This document shows, piece by piece, positions 34,456 to 47,950 of a DNA stretch of 64,000 nt. The first letter of the stretch is position 1. Each line of letters opens with the position of its first letter. Made by a program: the position numbers and the translations under genes. The notes beneath the pieces were generated by a model. That model saw nothing but the letters and a program-made list of their open reading frames with translations. It was not told the DNA's origin and did not search any database. The stretch comes from Lycorma delicatula (Eukaryota; Arthropoda; Insecta; Hemiptera; Fulgoridae). The stretch lies in assembly GCF_047948215.1 (NCBI RefSeq), contig NC_134455.1, positions 76,447,189 to 76,511,188 on the forward strand, in the 5' to 3' direction.

Positions 34456-37064
34456 TGATGAACATCTTTCTATGCCTTGATGAGGAGCCTAACCTCTTTC
34501 CATTTATCTCCATGAACTTGTTATATTACTGCTTGTTTGTCTTTGTCTATTGCTTAATGATGTTAAATTTTTTTAGTACTTTTTATTATACGATTTACTT
34601 GTGGTTTCTTACTTGGAACCGATTTTAAATACACAAATTGTGAGGCAAAAAATTATCAAACTTTATGTTAAGCAATAATTGACAATTTTTTGAGAAATAA
34701 AAATCCTTTTAGTTGTGATACAGCTTGGAAAACCCTTTAAATTTTACTGAAAAATTTTTTATTCTCAATTTACTACAAAACAATGAATTTATTTAAAAGA
34801 AAATTTTAAGAAAGTAGAATGAAATAGTAAAGATTTATTTTGTAGATAGGTGTCTACAAAATAGACAATCAGTCAGTCAGATGCTTAAATTAACCAATTT
34901 TTTAAATGTAATGTGTAACTCATTCTTTAAAACTTTAAAATAAATATGTAACAAAAATAAAAAAATATATTATTAATTAATTAAAATTAGTTAATTGGTT
35001 TCATAAACAGTATTATTTAGTCTAAATATCATTTATTTTTCTTATACTGTAATAATTCCTAACTAATATATCTATCTCTAGTCATTTAACATTTTTATGT
35101 AGATGGCAGCACTTATTAGATCAGATCAGTGGATAACGATAATAATAGGAAAAAATTCAATAATAAAAAAATACATATTTTATTAATTTTTATTACCTCT
35201 GATAACTTATTCTGTATTACTGTAGAACGCATATTAGGAACTGTAAAATCTTTGTTATTGGCAAAATCTGAAATTAGTATCAGGTCAATATTTCTGCTAA
35301 AAAAATGGTTTACCTGAATATTGACAAGAAAGTTCCTAAATTTTAATAAGTTTGATTGTAATTTTAAGGTAATAAAAATAATAGTTAAAAGATTTGAGAT
35401 ATGTAGACGATCTGATGTGGTATCTAATTTATAAAAATTAATAATTATTTTAAATTTTAATTTATAATTCAAGAAATTTTTGAAGTCAAATTTTAGTACT
35501 TTCCTATGTTCTGAAAATACTGTAATTATTTAACAAAATTATTACATTTAATTTATTAATTGAATTGTAATAATTTTTTTTTATTATATAAAATTATCAT
35601 CTGATAAGAAATTATAACTAATTGTAGTAATACTATCTATTGTATAATTATTATTAGGAATTAAAGGAAAATTCCTAAAATACAAAATTTTGACTTATTT
35701 ATACACAAAAAAATAATACATTATAAATTTATATTTTTCATTTGGATTAAAATCGTATATAAAATGGGTATTCGATTAATTTTTGTTTAATTTATTATAT
35801 TATTGATAAACTTTAACTAATAAACGCAAATGTATTAAATGATATTAAAAAAACCTGTATTTATGTCTGTTTAACGTAGACACAAAGTTACCACACGGAA
35901 AAATATTAAAATAAGAAAATTGAAATAAATTTACTGTAATAATATTATATAATTTTTAAACTAGATTTTCAGAAACAAATATAACAGAGAAAAGTACATG
36001 TTAATTTCAGACAATATGGCCGCAATTTAATTTCTTTTCCTAACCTTCAATTTTTATTCAAAATTTACAATTAAATTAAAACAAAAATTGAAATAACTTT
36101 TAAATACAAATCATAATGTGTAAACGAATATTTTATTTCCTGTACATTTCCTTATCACACTGTATTTTAAAATTTAAAAACTTATGAAAAAAATAATAAA
36201 AATATAAAGTAAAGAAAACAAAATGGTTACCATATCATTTCATCGATGAAATCTGCCGGATAGAAAATCATTCTCAGATGTATATATTATCAAACATTAT
36301 ATATTAGATTTCTCATATGAAACAATAATATTTAAATAACTAATACACTGCTAAACATACTCCAGGTTTTTAATCCGAATAAAGTAAATTAACAAAAAAT
36401 GTTTCATGCATTATAACTAAATCACTCCACATTAATTAGCCAACATTTCCATTCACAGCCGTAGAAAAGTTTAAAATTTCACTACGAAAATTTATAAGAC
36501 GAATTTAAAAATAAACCAAAGAATAAAGGATTATACTATATAAATAGCCCTTATTGCCTCCTATATAAAGAGAATATATATTAAGAGTTAACTTCCTATC
36601 AATTTGCACGAACTGCTATCTAATAGTACTACACTCAAGATGCATTCTATGCAACTAGAGATAAATGCATTTACTGCACTAATATTACAGCTCTTATCAG
36701 TATTATAAAATGACTAGGTTAGTAGGTAAATTATAATATTGACGTAATAATATTATTGACCGTTTATTATAAAAAAAATTAATAAATAAATAAAATCAGC
36801 ATTACATTGCAATACCAAAAATATATATTACTTTATTTTGATTGGGAAGTGATACCAGTTATCCAGCAAAAAATAAATTTTCTTAAGCTATAATGCTCTT
36901 GATCTGAATAATTGTAGGATCGAATAAAATTGAGTTTTCCTAATAGTCGGTGAATAAGAAAAAAAAAATACCAGCAATTAGAAAATTGAAATCCATATAT
37001 ATACACACAAAAGGGATCTTTCAAATTGAGCGCAAAAAATTAACAGATTGTGGTGGCGATGTTG
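34456..37064. other. AT-rich filler
   Basis: No further LINE or SINE sequence is recognisable; the long frames around 35116-35472 overlap on both strands and are compositional. Confidence 0.55.
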
Positions 37065-37760
37065 AATTTTTTTTTCATTTTTCAGGCGTCAAGTTTATGA
37101 ACTTTTTCAAGTAGTTTATGAAAACTCATCATGGAACGCTACACTCCTCAAAAGAGTGTACAAATCATAAAAAAGTTATTATCGAAGTCTGACATCAGTT
37201 ACAGCTATACATCGTGAACTTCGGGATAATTATGGTGTGTATAATCGTCAAACAAAAGACCAATTCATCGTTTCCCTACTTTATGTTGTAACATCAATTC
37301 ACAAAAGAAATACAAGGAGTCAAGAAATTATTGTTGCTGCTGTAAGCGTAAATTTTTGTAAAAATCGAAATCTATCGATTCTACATCTTTCATAGGAATT
37401 GGATCTTTTTCACTAAGATGTAGAATTTTGCGTTAAAGTCTTGGTGTGTACCCATATAACATTCAAATACGAATAAAAGCCGCGGGAACATTATTTGCGT
37501 AGACAGTTTATTGATCGGATTCCACAGCAGCTCAGTGAATCAAAATGTTCACCAAAAGAATCATTTTTTCGGATGAAGCTCACGTTTGGCTTAATGGCTT
37601 TGCAAACAAGCAACATTGCTGTATTTGGGATGATTACAAATCAGAAATTATTCAGCAGTGACAATTACATCCAAAAAGCTCACTGCTTGGTGTGGATTAT
37701 AGGTTGTTCACATCATTGGGACTTTTTTTCGAAAATGAGCAATCAGGTGTTGTCAAAAAA
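37065..37760 (+). pseudogene. Mariner/Tc1-type transposase relic with internal deletion
   Basis: The left part (37130-37260) translates as MERYTPQKSVQIIKKLL and a following helix-turn-helix-like stretch ending near LWCV and SSNKRP, the usual N-terminal DNA-binding start of one arthropod transposase group. The right part (37500-37745) gives RRQFIDRIPQQLSES, then IIFSDEAHVWLNGFANKQ with the catalytic-region DEAH, then WDDYKSEIIQQ and GLFFENEQSG after frameshifts. The middle of the protein is replaced by about 230 bases of unrelated-looking sequence and the C-terminus is missing. It differs in motifs from the relic at 1915, so it is probably another lineage. Confidence 0.7.
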
Positions 37761-38810
37761 AAACATATTTAAAAAGAAAACTATAAAATTTATAATTGTT
37801 ATGCAACAGTTGAAATATTTCATTCTCAATTTTTTTTTAATTTTTATATTATATTAATAATTATTTAAATATAAAAAAGCAGGAGACGGAAAATTATATA
37901 ATTTTTCCCACTGGTTTTTAACTTATACATAGAAATTTTAAAACGGGATTGGAAATATTAATTTTAAAAATGGGATGCGATACAAAGATAAAAAATAAAA
38001 ATATTTAGATAGCTGATGGTAAAATTACTGTTTTTATCGGAATTATAAGAAATATTTTTAATGACATAAATTTAAAGCTAAGAAAGAAATTCAGTTTGAA
38101 AATAAATAAAAATAAAACAAAGATAATTAAAAATTACCAAAGGAAGGTAAAAAATTACTGATTAAGATACGGGGAAAATTGCACTAAAAGTCGGTTGAAC
38201 AATTTTATTATTTGTTTAGTAAAATTACAAAAAATAGTGAAAGTGGACATAAAAAAATAGTAAGTAAATTTTTTATTTAGAAAAAAGCCTTATCGGATTG
38301 AACACATCTATCAAAAAATTATAAAAGATTCTTGAAAATATTTCTATGGAATGCAACCCTTTGCGATAATGAAACATTTAAATTAGGATCAAAAAAGTAA
38401 AGAGTTTAGATCTTCTAAACTTCATATTAAAAAAGATGTAAAACCATTAGTGATCTGATAAAATTAAAAGTAAAAAATTTGAATAGAAAATAGGAAAAGA
38501 AATAAATTTGTTGTAGAAATTTATAGAAGTTAACTAGATTGATGGTCCATGTTTTAAAATTTACAAATCAAGTTAATTTGATAATAGAGACGTGTAGAGA
38601 TAAAAAAATGTGATGAAATAGAATACATAAAACAGACAACTGAGGATATTGTATTTAAAATTGTGTTAAGGATTAAAAGTTATCACAATATAGAAAGGAA
38701 TTGAGTTCAGCATCAAACCAGTTAGACGAGGTGTAACTACATAAAACTTGTTGGTTAAAGAGGCATATATAAATTTAAATAATTTTTTATTTCAAAAAAC
38801 CTATTTAAAT
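37761..38810. other. AT-rich filler
   Basis: No feature seen. Confidence 0.55.
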
Positions 38811-40400
38811 ACTACGTATATCGAGGGGCGTCGCTGTGCCCCCTAAGGCAAGTATGACAACTTGACAGAGGCGACAATGCTACCTGTATAATTTTTAAAA
38901 TAGGGTTTATCGACACCTTCCGTACATTCAAATTCATTTTATTAAGTAAATAAGAATGATGTGTTAATAAATGATTGCGTTTAAGAACTCTAAGTAAAAA
39001 TGTAATCTTTTTCGATTAATATTCTTATTTTTTTTATTGAAGCGCATTAAAGTCCCTTAGTAACTACTACAAAAATATTCAGACTAGAAATGGTCCGAGA
39101 TCAGCCGAAATTGATCGGTCAAGAACGAATCAGGGACGATAAAACCAACTTACATCAAATTTTAACAGGCATATATCTAAATTTCTATGAAACCGATATA
39201 ATAATCTGGAGTTTCGTGAGCATCTAAACTTTACACATAGGCATATACATATATATGTAAACGTATATATGAAACATATCCTGTCTTGTATTTTTCATGA
39301 TTTATTTAATATTTATATTGAACACTGTTCATTTATACAACCACGCTTTTTCAAAACAGAAATTTGGTCTTCGAATTTATTTTCAAAATTAATGATCATT
39401 TTTTTTTACAAAAAAAATTACTTAGGAGCAAGTATGACTTTATTTACGTAGAAATCTATGGACAATTACCCGCATAGAAATCTATGGATAATTCCGTCTT
39501 CAACTCCACGCAAAAAATAGAATCAAAACACATTCAGTCAAACTTAAACTTTCATTCGATTATTTTCCTATTACATAAAGTTTCTTTTATTTTTTAATAT
39601 AAGACATTTTTTTTACATAAAACTCTATGGCTTGACATATTAATGTTGAACTATTTTTTTTTAAAATATATATTAAATCTGAACGAAAGAGATGTGATGA
39701 ACAAAATCTATCGCAACTTATTTTTAAACAGTATTCTTAATAGTGTTTCGTGTCTTACTGAATTCATCCTGTAGAATTCATTGTAGGATAAAAACAGTAT
39801 GTCTCATATTAAAATGGAATATCTATAGAAAAGATTGAATCGACCAAGTAACCTACAGCGTTACTCGATTTATTTTCAATCGAAACACACAGGACTTTGA
39901 CCATAATTGACCGGTTCGTCAAATAATCAAAGAAAAATAAAAAATTCCTTTCAGTACGCCGGAAGGCGGAGATAGATTTCACCGGTACTAAGTAGGGGAT
40001 AAAAAATAAGGTTGGTGTTATCAAAAAACTTTACTTAGATCAGTTTTAGGGCCTTATCGAAAAAATTGCAGGAACATTAAACGAGTTCGATATTTTACAT
40101 AATAAGAAAGTTATAGCGATATTTTGATTTTTGAAAAAAACTCCTCTATTTCCACCCCCATGGTCCGACTTTGACCATAACGAACTCGACCGAGATTTTT
40201 AATTATTGTATTTTATGTATCAATTTGAAAGTGACTGGAGCAAAATTATGGCAGTTATCGTGTCCACAAGAAAGTGAAATAAATATATAAACTTTTGAAC
40301 TGACGGTGGTTTTTGGGTCTGGGGTATGTGAAACGCGAAGATATGTCGAAATTTTTCGAAGTCGAATACCCATTACAATAGGTAGCTTTCTTATGAAATC
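38811..40400. repeat. Suspected non-coding interspersed element
   Basis: Balanced-composition blocks alternate with AT-rich ones: 38820-38880 (GAGGGGCGTCGCTGTGCCCC), 39080-39200 (GGTCCGAGATCAGCCGAAAT), and 39880-40400 (GACTTTGACCATAATTGACC; GGTCCGACTTTGACCATAAC; GACGGTGGTTTTTGGGTCTG). GACTTTGACCATAA occurs twice (39892 and 40168). A short tandem duplication with unit TAGAAATCTATGGA lies at 39448-39500. No long frame survives. It reads like a decayed transposon with conserved non-coding parts, but I have no second copy in the window to prove it. Confidence 0.35.
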
Positions 40401-43400
40401 TACTTAAAAATGAGACATTTTTGGTAATAATTTATAATTTTATTAAATTAGACTTTTATATTTGGTACATGTTACACAACTGTGAGAGATCTTCTACCCA
40501 TAATATGAGAATTAATTTAAAAATAAATTTGTATCATCTATGGTTCTTTCAATATTTTAATTTATTTTATTTTTTGGGGGTATATAGATGGCAGTTAATT
40601 TAATATAGAAAATAATAATACACTTTATTAAAAATTAAAATGAATTTGCTACATTAATTAAATTAAAAATAACATAAAACAAAAGACAAAGTATACACTT
40701 CTGTAACTCATCTTTAGATTTGATAAATTCATTATGTGATTAATAGAATGTCGTAAAGTTTTTCACACCGATTTACAATAGTGAAGGATCCCTTACTCCT
40801 GTTGTCCGTATAAATTCCCTCCCTTTTTAGTAGTCCTATATAACAGAGATACTACTTCTCACTGATACAAAAAAAAAAAAAAATTGAACGACGTTTAAAC
40901 AAATGCACATTGAGAGGATACCTTTTGTTTTTTTACATACATACAACGTAAATGGAAAAGGGGTTAATATGCATACCTTGAATACGGTTGTACCCCGGTA
41001 TTCTCACGGGAGAAGAGACGAGAGACTAGATTGCATCATGTAACATATTCAATCTACCTAAATAATTTTTAATTATATAGTCTCTTAAATAAAAAATAAA
41101 TTTGAATGAAAAAATACTTCAAACAGGTTTATAATCCTGCATAAGCTTCATTGATTATGAGTTAGTATAGTACATGATCGTAAGACTTTCAAATAAATTA
41201 TCTACTCTGTATTATTTATAACATAGACGTAAGTTTAAAATAATTTTTTTTATAAAAAATGTCATTGCTGATTTTTATTCTTTTGATTTTTTACTGAATT
41301 TTATATCTTGAAAAATAAAATTCATACATATTTTTAAATCTATTTATTTATCCTTTATAAGCAATTTGTACGTTAAGTTATTTAAGAACTTCTTGAAAAA
41401 ATTTAAAAAAATTTTAATTCGTAATAATTATTAAGACTAAATAAAACACACTAAATTACTACAAAAAATATTTTTATAGCTATTATCATTATTGAAATCT
41501 TTAGTATTAATTACACTTTCTGAAATCATCGTGCTATAATCAAATTTAAGGAAATTATAGGACGATTAAGGAATTTTCTAATTACAACAAAAATACTATT
41601 CTATGTTTTTTCTGAAGTGATTCTTATACACGATCAAAAATAAAAGACATATTATGGAAATTAGTTTTAAAAAATATATAAATCATTAGGTCTGATCTCT
41701 GATAAAAACCAGAATAATACATTTCATATTTTGACGATAATAACAAAAATTTATGTTAGTAAGGGTGAAAATGTTGGAAAAATAGTAAAATACTTATTTC
41801 CTAAATATATATGAAAATATATTTCTAGATAAATTTTGGAAAAATAAAGCAATTATGTAATTAATGAAGGAGATAAATGAAATTTCTATCACAGAATTAT
41901 CCTTATAACCCAAAAAAATTTCATTTTTATTTATTATAATTTAAAGAATTCATACTTCGGATATAAATTTGAAGATTACCAATTAAAATAAATTGCTTTA
42001 AAATTAGAAAGCAAAATTATTTAAAATTAATAATTTGTTTTTGCCCTTATTTCGATTTCATAAAAAAAATTTCTCAATTTAATAGGTCTGTTTTCCTCAC
42101 GTGATCTTGCTAGAAAATCTAAATGGAAGAGTATTTAAACAGTAAATTATATTCTCTACAAAAATGACTTGAAGATATTTCGTTTTTCTTGTCATCATTG
42201 ATTAATTATTATTGCATTGTAAGGTCGTAATAAATTTGGCCTTCGTCATTCAAATATTGAGAATTATTAGTAAAAAAAAAAAATGTATTACTAAATTTCA
42301 AATACCTTTAGCTCAAGATCCGTAGTGGTCATTTATTTTGTTTCTTTGGTAGTAGGTTTATCACTTTTGTGTTTCATTCAAACAGTTTTTTCCAAACTGA
42401 AGCGATTTTTTTTAATAGGCCTATCCATATTTTAAATTATTAAAAAAAAAATCGTTAAAAAGATTAAATAATATAAATTATACTATCTTTATTTAAATAA
42501 GATTTAATTTAAAAATACTCACTAAAAGAAAATAATTTTTTGTTTAAATCTTTGTTAAACGGTGATATTTTGATTTTGGTGCCGCATTCCAAAATAAGTT
42601 ATTTCTAGAACTCGAAATTTAAAGAGAAATTGAATAAAAAATTAATATTAATTATATAAGTAATTTTAAATTAAGATGTATCTGAATAAGTAGAATTTTG
42701 TGTATTAAATAAATTTTATTCTGATCAATATATAATGCAGGGAATTGTCTCAGCATTTGTCTGGTTGGATCAAGGGAAAACATAGTAAAATATTGATCCA
42801 AAAGCATTACAAAATATATAACTATAAAATAGAAAAATACACGATTAAAAACCATATTAATTATTTAAAATACAAAGATAAGTAATAATATTAAGATAAA
42901 TTACAGTAGGAACAGAATAATTAAACAAAAAATTATAATTCAAAAGAAATCAATGAAAATCACTTGAATACATATTCATATAAATGTTGAATGAAAATGC
43001 AGAAATTCAGGGTTGCTTTTTAAATTCATTGATGATATTACCTTATATTTTTTCAATAAAATAAAATCTGAATATTTTTTAAATAAAATGATTAATTTAT
43101 AAAAATATATGATTACGCATAATAAATATTCATAAAATATAAATTATGTAACGACGGTATTTTGTCGATAAAATTATTAAAAACAACTAGGTATATAAAT
43201 TAAATGTACACATAAGAATAGTATTTGAGGTTACCGACAGTCAAACGGTTTAGTTTGAAAGGGAGCGGAAGGATAATTGCAGAAGGGAAGTTATGCAGAT
43301 GAGTTGCAGGTGCCTTCAAAACCGGTATCTAAGACTTTTTGTTTCACCCCTGACAACAACTAACATCCTATATATGTCATGGGAAAATTAAACACAACCG

Positions 43401-45077
43401 TCCTTACTGTATACTTTCTAGCTATTCATTTTAATTCTTGCGTAGGTCTTTAATTAACACTTTGCCTCAATCCTGTATTTTTTTTAGCCTATACCTTATA
43501 CGAACAAAAACATCCCTAAAGAAAGAGGATTGCGATGTTTCCTGGTCGGAATTCATCCTAGATTTCAATGTATTATTCATTATAATAATCTTTTTTTATC
43601 AATTTGATCAAACACGGTTGAGTGTGTTTACATGTATATATATTTTAATCAAGACCTTTCAATTTATTAAGCTTGTTTTAATTTGCAGTATTTAAGTCTA
43701 ATATTACTGTTTCTATTGCAAGTAATTATAAAATTTTCAACATTATAAAACCAGGACCTTTTTCATGTAATTATATGTAAACACAACCGATGTAAAATTT
43801 ACTTTTTATCAAAATTTATCATTAATTTTTTATTAAAGGTATTATTTTTAATAGTAATTTAAAAATATATTAAAAATTATTTAGTTTGTTCATTTCCTTA
43901 TAAAATTAATTATTACTAGAATATTTATGACTATTATAGCTTTTCTTATCTTGGTGTTTCCATTTGTATTTTGTTTCTTTATATCTGACTATCTCATTTA
44001 ATAATATTGGAATACATACTCCTTATGTAAATTTTGCAATCAGTTGCAGGGTTTTTGTAAAAAAATGTAATTATTAAAGATTAATTAAGTATTGAAAAAA
44101 AGGTTTACCACTAAAAAAATGAAATGTTTTTTTTTTATGAGCCATATGATTTAGGATTGAAAAATCCCAAGCCCGAATGGAATTTAAAACATAAAAGAAA
44201 AACATGCCTTCATCCTACAAAATAGATCAATAAAGATCTTATTAATCTTTAATTAAAGGAATATTTATAATTACAAACGATAAACCTGTTTTAAAATTAC
44301 TCTATAAAATAACTTGTAACCGTTTTGATTTTATAAAAAATCCGTGTAAATATTATTATAGATACATATAAAATATTTTAATTTTATAAGTTTATAAAAA
44401 CATCGTGATACATTATAAAAGTATTAATGTTAAAATGGAAAGTTATATATGATTTGTTTGAAAATAACATAAAGTAATTTCTTTAACATCACGCTCATGC
44501 TCGTGTCATGCGTTTGAACTTGATCGGTCATAATGTCGAATAAGAGTTACTGTAGACTTTGTAACACGCAAATTGTTATGAAGTTAATTCAGTAACGTAA
44601 CATATTATAATTTTATTACAAAAATTAATTTTAATTATTATTTCACTTATAATTAAGAGAAGAAGAAATTAATAAAAGTATTATTTGTCTATAATTAAAA
44701 CTTTCAGTTCCTTCAGAACATAAAAAAATATCAAAATCTGTTAATTCAATTTTTTTTATAAAATTACATGTAATTTTTAATTGAAAACAGATGAACTTTT
44801 AAAAACTAGATGGATTTAGTTACTTTATAATATAAAATAAATGTATATTAATCGGCATAAATGAACGTATCCGACCGATAGGTTATGTCAGTATAATACT
44901 ACCTACCTATTATTATAGAATTTGCATGAATTACACTGGACACAAGCGTTAACGAATATAAATTATTTTTATAATATACATTATTTTAACTTTTAATTTA
45001 TATATTCACTAAAGTTTTTACACGTATTATTTTTTATATTACTCAGTTTTTTATTTTATATTGATATACATATATAT
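40401..45077. other. AT-rich filler
   Basis: More than 4.5 kb with only local exceptions: a balanced stretch at 40780-41030 containing a 15-base A run, and another at 43220-43400 (GGGAGCGGAAGGATAATTGC). Neither shows an exon or a repeat match. Confidence 0.5.
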
Positions 45078-45325
45078 ACATTGTTGTCGAATTAAAATAT
45101 CAGGATTATTGGAATGCGCCCGGCTAATTAGAAAATTTAATATAATATCTTTATATTATAGCTTATAATTAGCTTGATTAGCTCGCTAGTCAAGGTTAGC
45201 GAGCGAAGCAAGCGTAGGATAAGTTTGGTTGGATTATATTTATAATTTCCAATTAGTCGGTAATTTTCCAATTAGACGGGCGCATTGCAATGTCTGATTT
45301 TTCAATTTGACTACGACATGTACAT
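45078..45325. mobile_element. MITE-like unit with terminal inverted repeats
   Basis: ATTGGAATGCGCCCGGCTAA starting at 45108 pairs with the reverse complement of a segment ending at 45291. About 27 of 30 bases match (45108-45137 against 45262-45291), and weaker complementarity extends outward to about 45078 and 45325 through ATCAG-type words. The roughly 250-bp unit encodes nothing and has a GC-richer centre (GCTCGCTAGTCAAGGTTAGC; GAGCGAAGCAAGCG). This is the pattern of a miniature inverted-repeat transposable element. Exact ends and target-site duplication are not resolved. Confidence 0.65.
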
Positions 45326-45899
45326 AAAATAAATTACCCTGTTGTTTTTTATTGAATAAGCAGCACTAGTAAATCTTCATTTAATTTAATTATATAAATT
45401 TATTTTTACAAATCGAACACGAAATTATAAGAATAGTTTGTTTTATAAGTTTTCACTGGAAATATAAAAGTAACCAAATTTACCTGAAATACTAATTACG
45501 GTTCGTTAATTCATTGAATTAATTTTTTTAAATATGTAACGATGTTAAAATGATTTTTTCTTCCTGATTATATGACATAATTTTTTCTTTAATAAACGTT
45601 CTTTGATCCTAAATTGTTTAATAACATTAAAACCTTACAAAAATTTAAAATTCTGTCCTCCATCTAAAAAAATTTAAAACTAATTCTATGCCTACAATAA
45701 ATTTTCTAATTATAAATACTGTACAAAAGTCCGTAAGGAATTTATAATTTTAATCTATTTGAATTTGTTATGTAAGTTTATTGTTAAATCGTGCTGTTGT
45801 TAAATAGTTTATTGTTAATTTTTTTTATAATAAAAAAAATTAACATATATTGGCGCATGCAAATACAAATAATCATGCAAATTTTTACTTTAAAAAAAA

Positions 45900-45956
<57 letters not shown>

Positions 45957-46194
45957 ATTCTTAATTAAAATAAATATAGAATGCTGTACTTGTTATTTCA
46001 GTTTTTCCCCAAAATAATATTTTTTTTTGTTATTTTAATATAAATGATAATTACTTATTTTTTCTTTTATCATTAAATAATAGTAAGTTTTAATAGTTAA
46101 TGGTACTTATAATAAATAATAGTCATTATTATATATATAATATAACAATTTTATATAATACGTAACAAACATCTATCTACTCATATTAATTAAC
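45326..46194. other. AT-rich filler with a long (TA)n tract
   Basis: It contains the TA tract at 45902-45950 and nothing coding. Confidence 0.55.
45902..45950. repeat. (TA)n microsatellite
   Basis: About 24 uninterrupted TA units. Confidence 0.95.
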
Positions 46195-46383
46195 ATGCCC
46201 ATTCAACAACATTTAGATAAATCGGTGGAAGAATACGGTACAGAGAATAATAGGTGCGAACTCACTCGTTGCAGGGTCGACCAGCATTCTTCCAGGGTGC
46301 GATCAGAAATCACACTGTTGGAGCGATTCTATACATCAGCCAGAGAAATCCACAGGTTATCAGAAAGCGAAAGAAAAACATAG
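46195..46383 (+). other. Short balanced ORF, function unknown
   Basis: An ATG-initiated frame of 62 codons coincides with an abrupt shift to balanced composition. The peptide is polar and Arg/Glu/Ser-rich (start MPIQQHLDKSVEEYG, end EIHRLSESERKT), has no membrane segment and matches no family I know. An AG/GT junction near 46353 (CCACAG then GTTATC) could be a splice site. It may be an orphan exon, a transposon scrap or chance. Confidence 0.25.
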
Positions 46384-47080
46384 ACAAAAAATGTTAGTTA
46401 CCATCACCAATTAACAATTTTAAACCAATACTACACTGTTACGCCATTATTTTCATATATATACATTTTTTTAATAAATAAATATGCATATATATTTTTA
46501 TCTACGTAGCAAGCTAAGAGCTTATTAATAAAATAAATATCGTACATAACATAAACAAAAAAAAAAAAAAAAAACTACACTACTTTTTTTCAAATTTTGA
46601 TAAGGAAAATAAATAGAAGATACTTTCAGAAGAACTTTACCGTATAAATATTTTTACCTGGCCTTAAAAAAAATATAAATTAAACAAATATTTAATGGTT
46701 ACAAAAATGAATTTGTTTAATACTTTAGTTGATTTCTAAATAATCTTTTTTCGTTCACAATCAATTGATTACGATATTTTAAATAATATTCACAGGTTGT
46801 AACCTGTTTTGTTAAATTTAAAATTATAAATTACAACATTATCTTTGTAAAAAAAATCACTTAACTGGTATTTAAAAAAAAAAAATTGATTTTCAGTTGA
46901 ACGTACTTCATTTTTTAAATAGATACTAATATGTGTAAAATTAAGAACATTGTACTAACATTTTTTAAAGTTAATAAATATTTTCTGTTGATAGAAAACT
47001 TTGTAAAAATAAAGAATTTATATAATTATATTTTTTATTCATATTATAAATTGTTTGTTTGTTTATTATTTTTATTTAAA
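46384..47080. other. AT-rich filler
   Basis: A 17-base A run at 46558-46574 is the only notable item. Confidence 0.55.
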
Positions 47081-47365
47081 GCAGCATCAACAATTAAAAT
47101 CATTAGCGACTCATCAAGATTAAATTTATAGATGTAATATACCACCGGTAAATGTATAGTCTTAAACAGATTCAGACTGACCATTACTGAGACGTGTGGT
47201 TAATTGAACCCCAACTACCAAAGAAGACAGGTATCCACGATCTTGTATCCAAATCCGTATAAAAGGAACTACCTTTACAATTATTTGAACCTAGAACTTT
47301 CGTCTTTGAAATCAGCTGATTTGCGATGACGAGTATGCCATTAGATCAATCCGGCGGGGTTAACT
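47081..47365 (-). mobile_element. SINE family A copy 9 (tail type 2), near full length
   Basis: Plus-strand order is tail type 2 (GCAGCATCAACAATTAAAAT; CATTAGCGACTCATCAAGAT), body (GAGACGTGTGGTTAATTGAA near 47190; TATCCACGATCTTGTATCCA), then B-box region (TTTGAACCTAGAACTTTCG) and head up to AATCCGGCGGGGTT. It matches the copy at 14965 from end to end. Confidence 0.85.
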
Positions 47366-47895
47366 TGGTTACAAATTTTTATAGCCGAGTTTTATATTTA
47401 TTCATTTATAAATAAAAACCATGAATATTAGTAGTAAAATAGTTTAATATTACACTAATTATTAATAAAAAAAGATATTTTGTTTTTAAATAATTTTATA
47501 TTATTGTTAATGTTATTCTAAATATTGAATTATCACAATTTTTTCTTCTAACCATTTTTTAATAACATCTAGTTATAATTTTTGTCTGTTTTCTTTATTT
47601 TTATAAAATGAAGATGCTTAAAAATACATTGTTTCAAAGAAAATAAATTTTTGTTAACATTTTTTGTCACTATTTATTTCATAAAGTTAAAAAAACTTTT
47701 TTTGATTATGTAGAAATATGCTATCCAAATAATCTTTTCGAATCAATTCTACACCTTTTTTTATACAGTGATGCTGATTATGGCTCTACAGAAAAGGATT
47801 ATTATGAGATCTAACTTGTATTGGAATGTTTTTTATAGGAATATTTTCATTTACTTAAAAATCAATCTTTTTTAAAATATTTTATCTTTCTATCA

Positions 47896-47950
<55 letters not shown>

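Noticed and set aside
35116..35472. 118-codon minus frame
   Set aside because: Ile/Leu/Asn/Phe-rich translation of AT-rich DNA, overlapped by an open plus frame; no domain or splice context.
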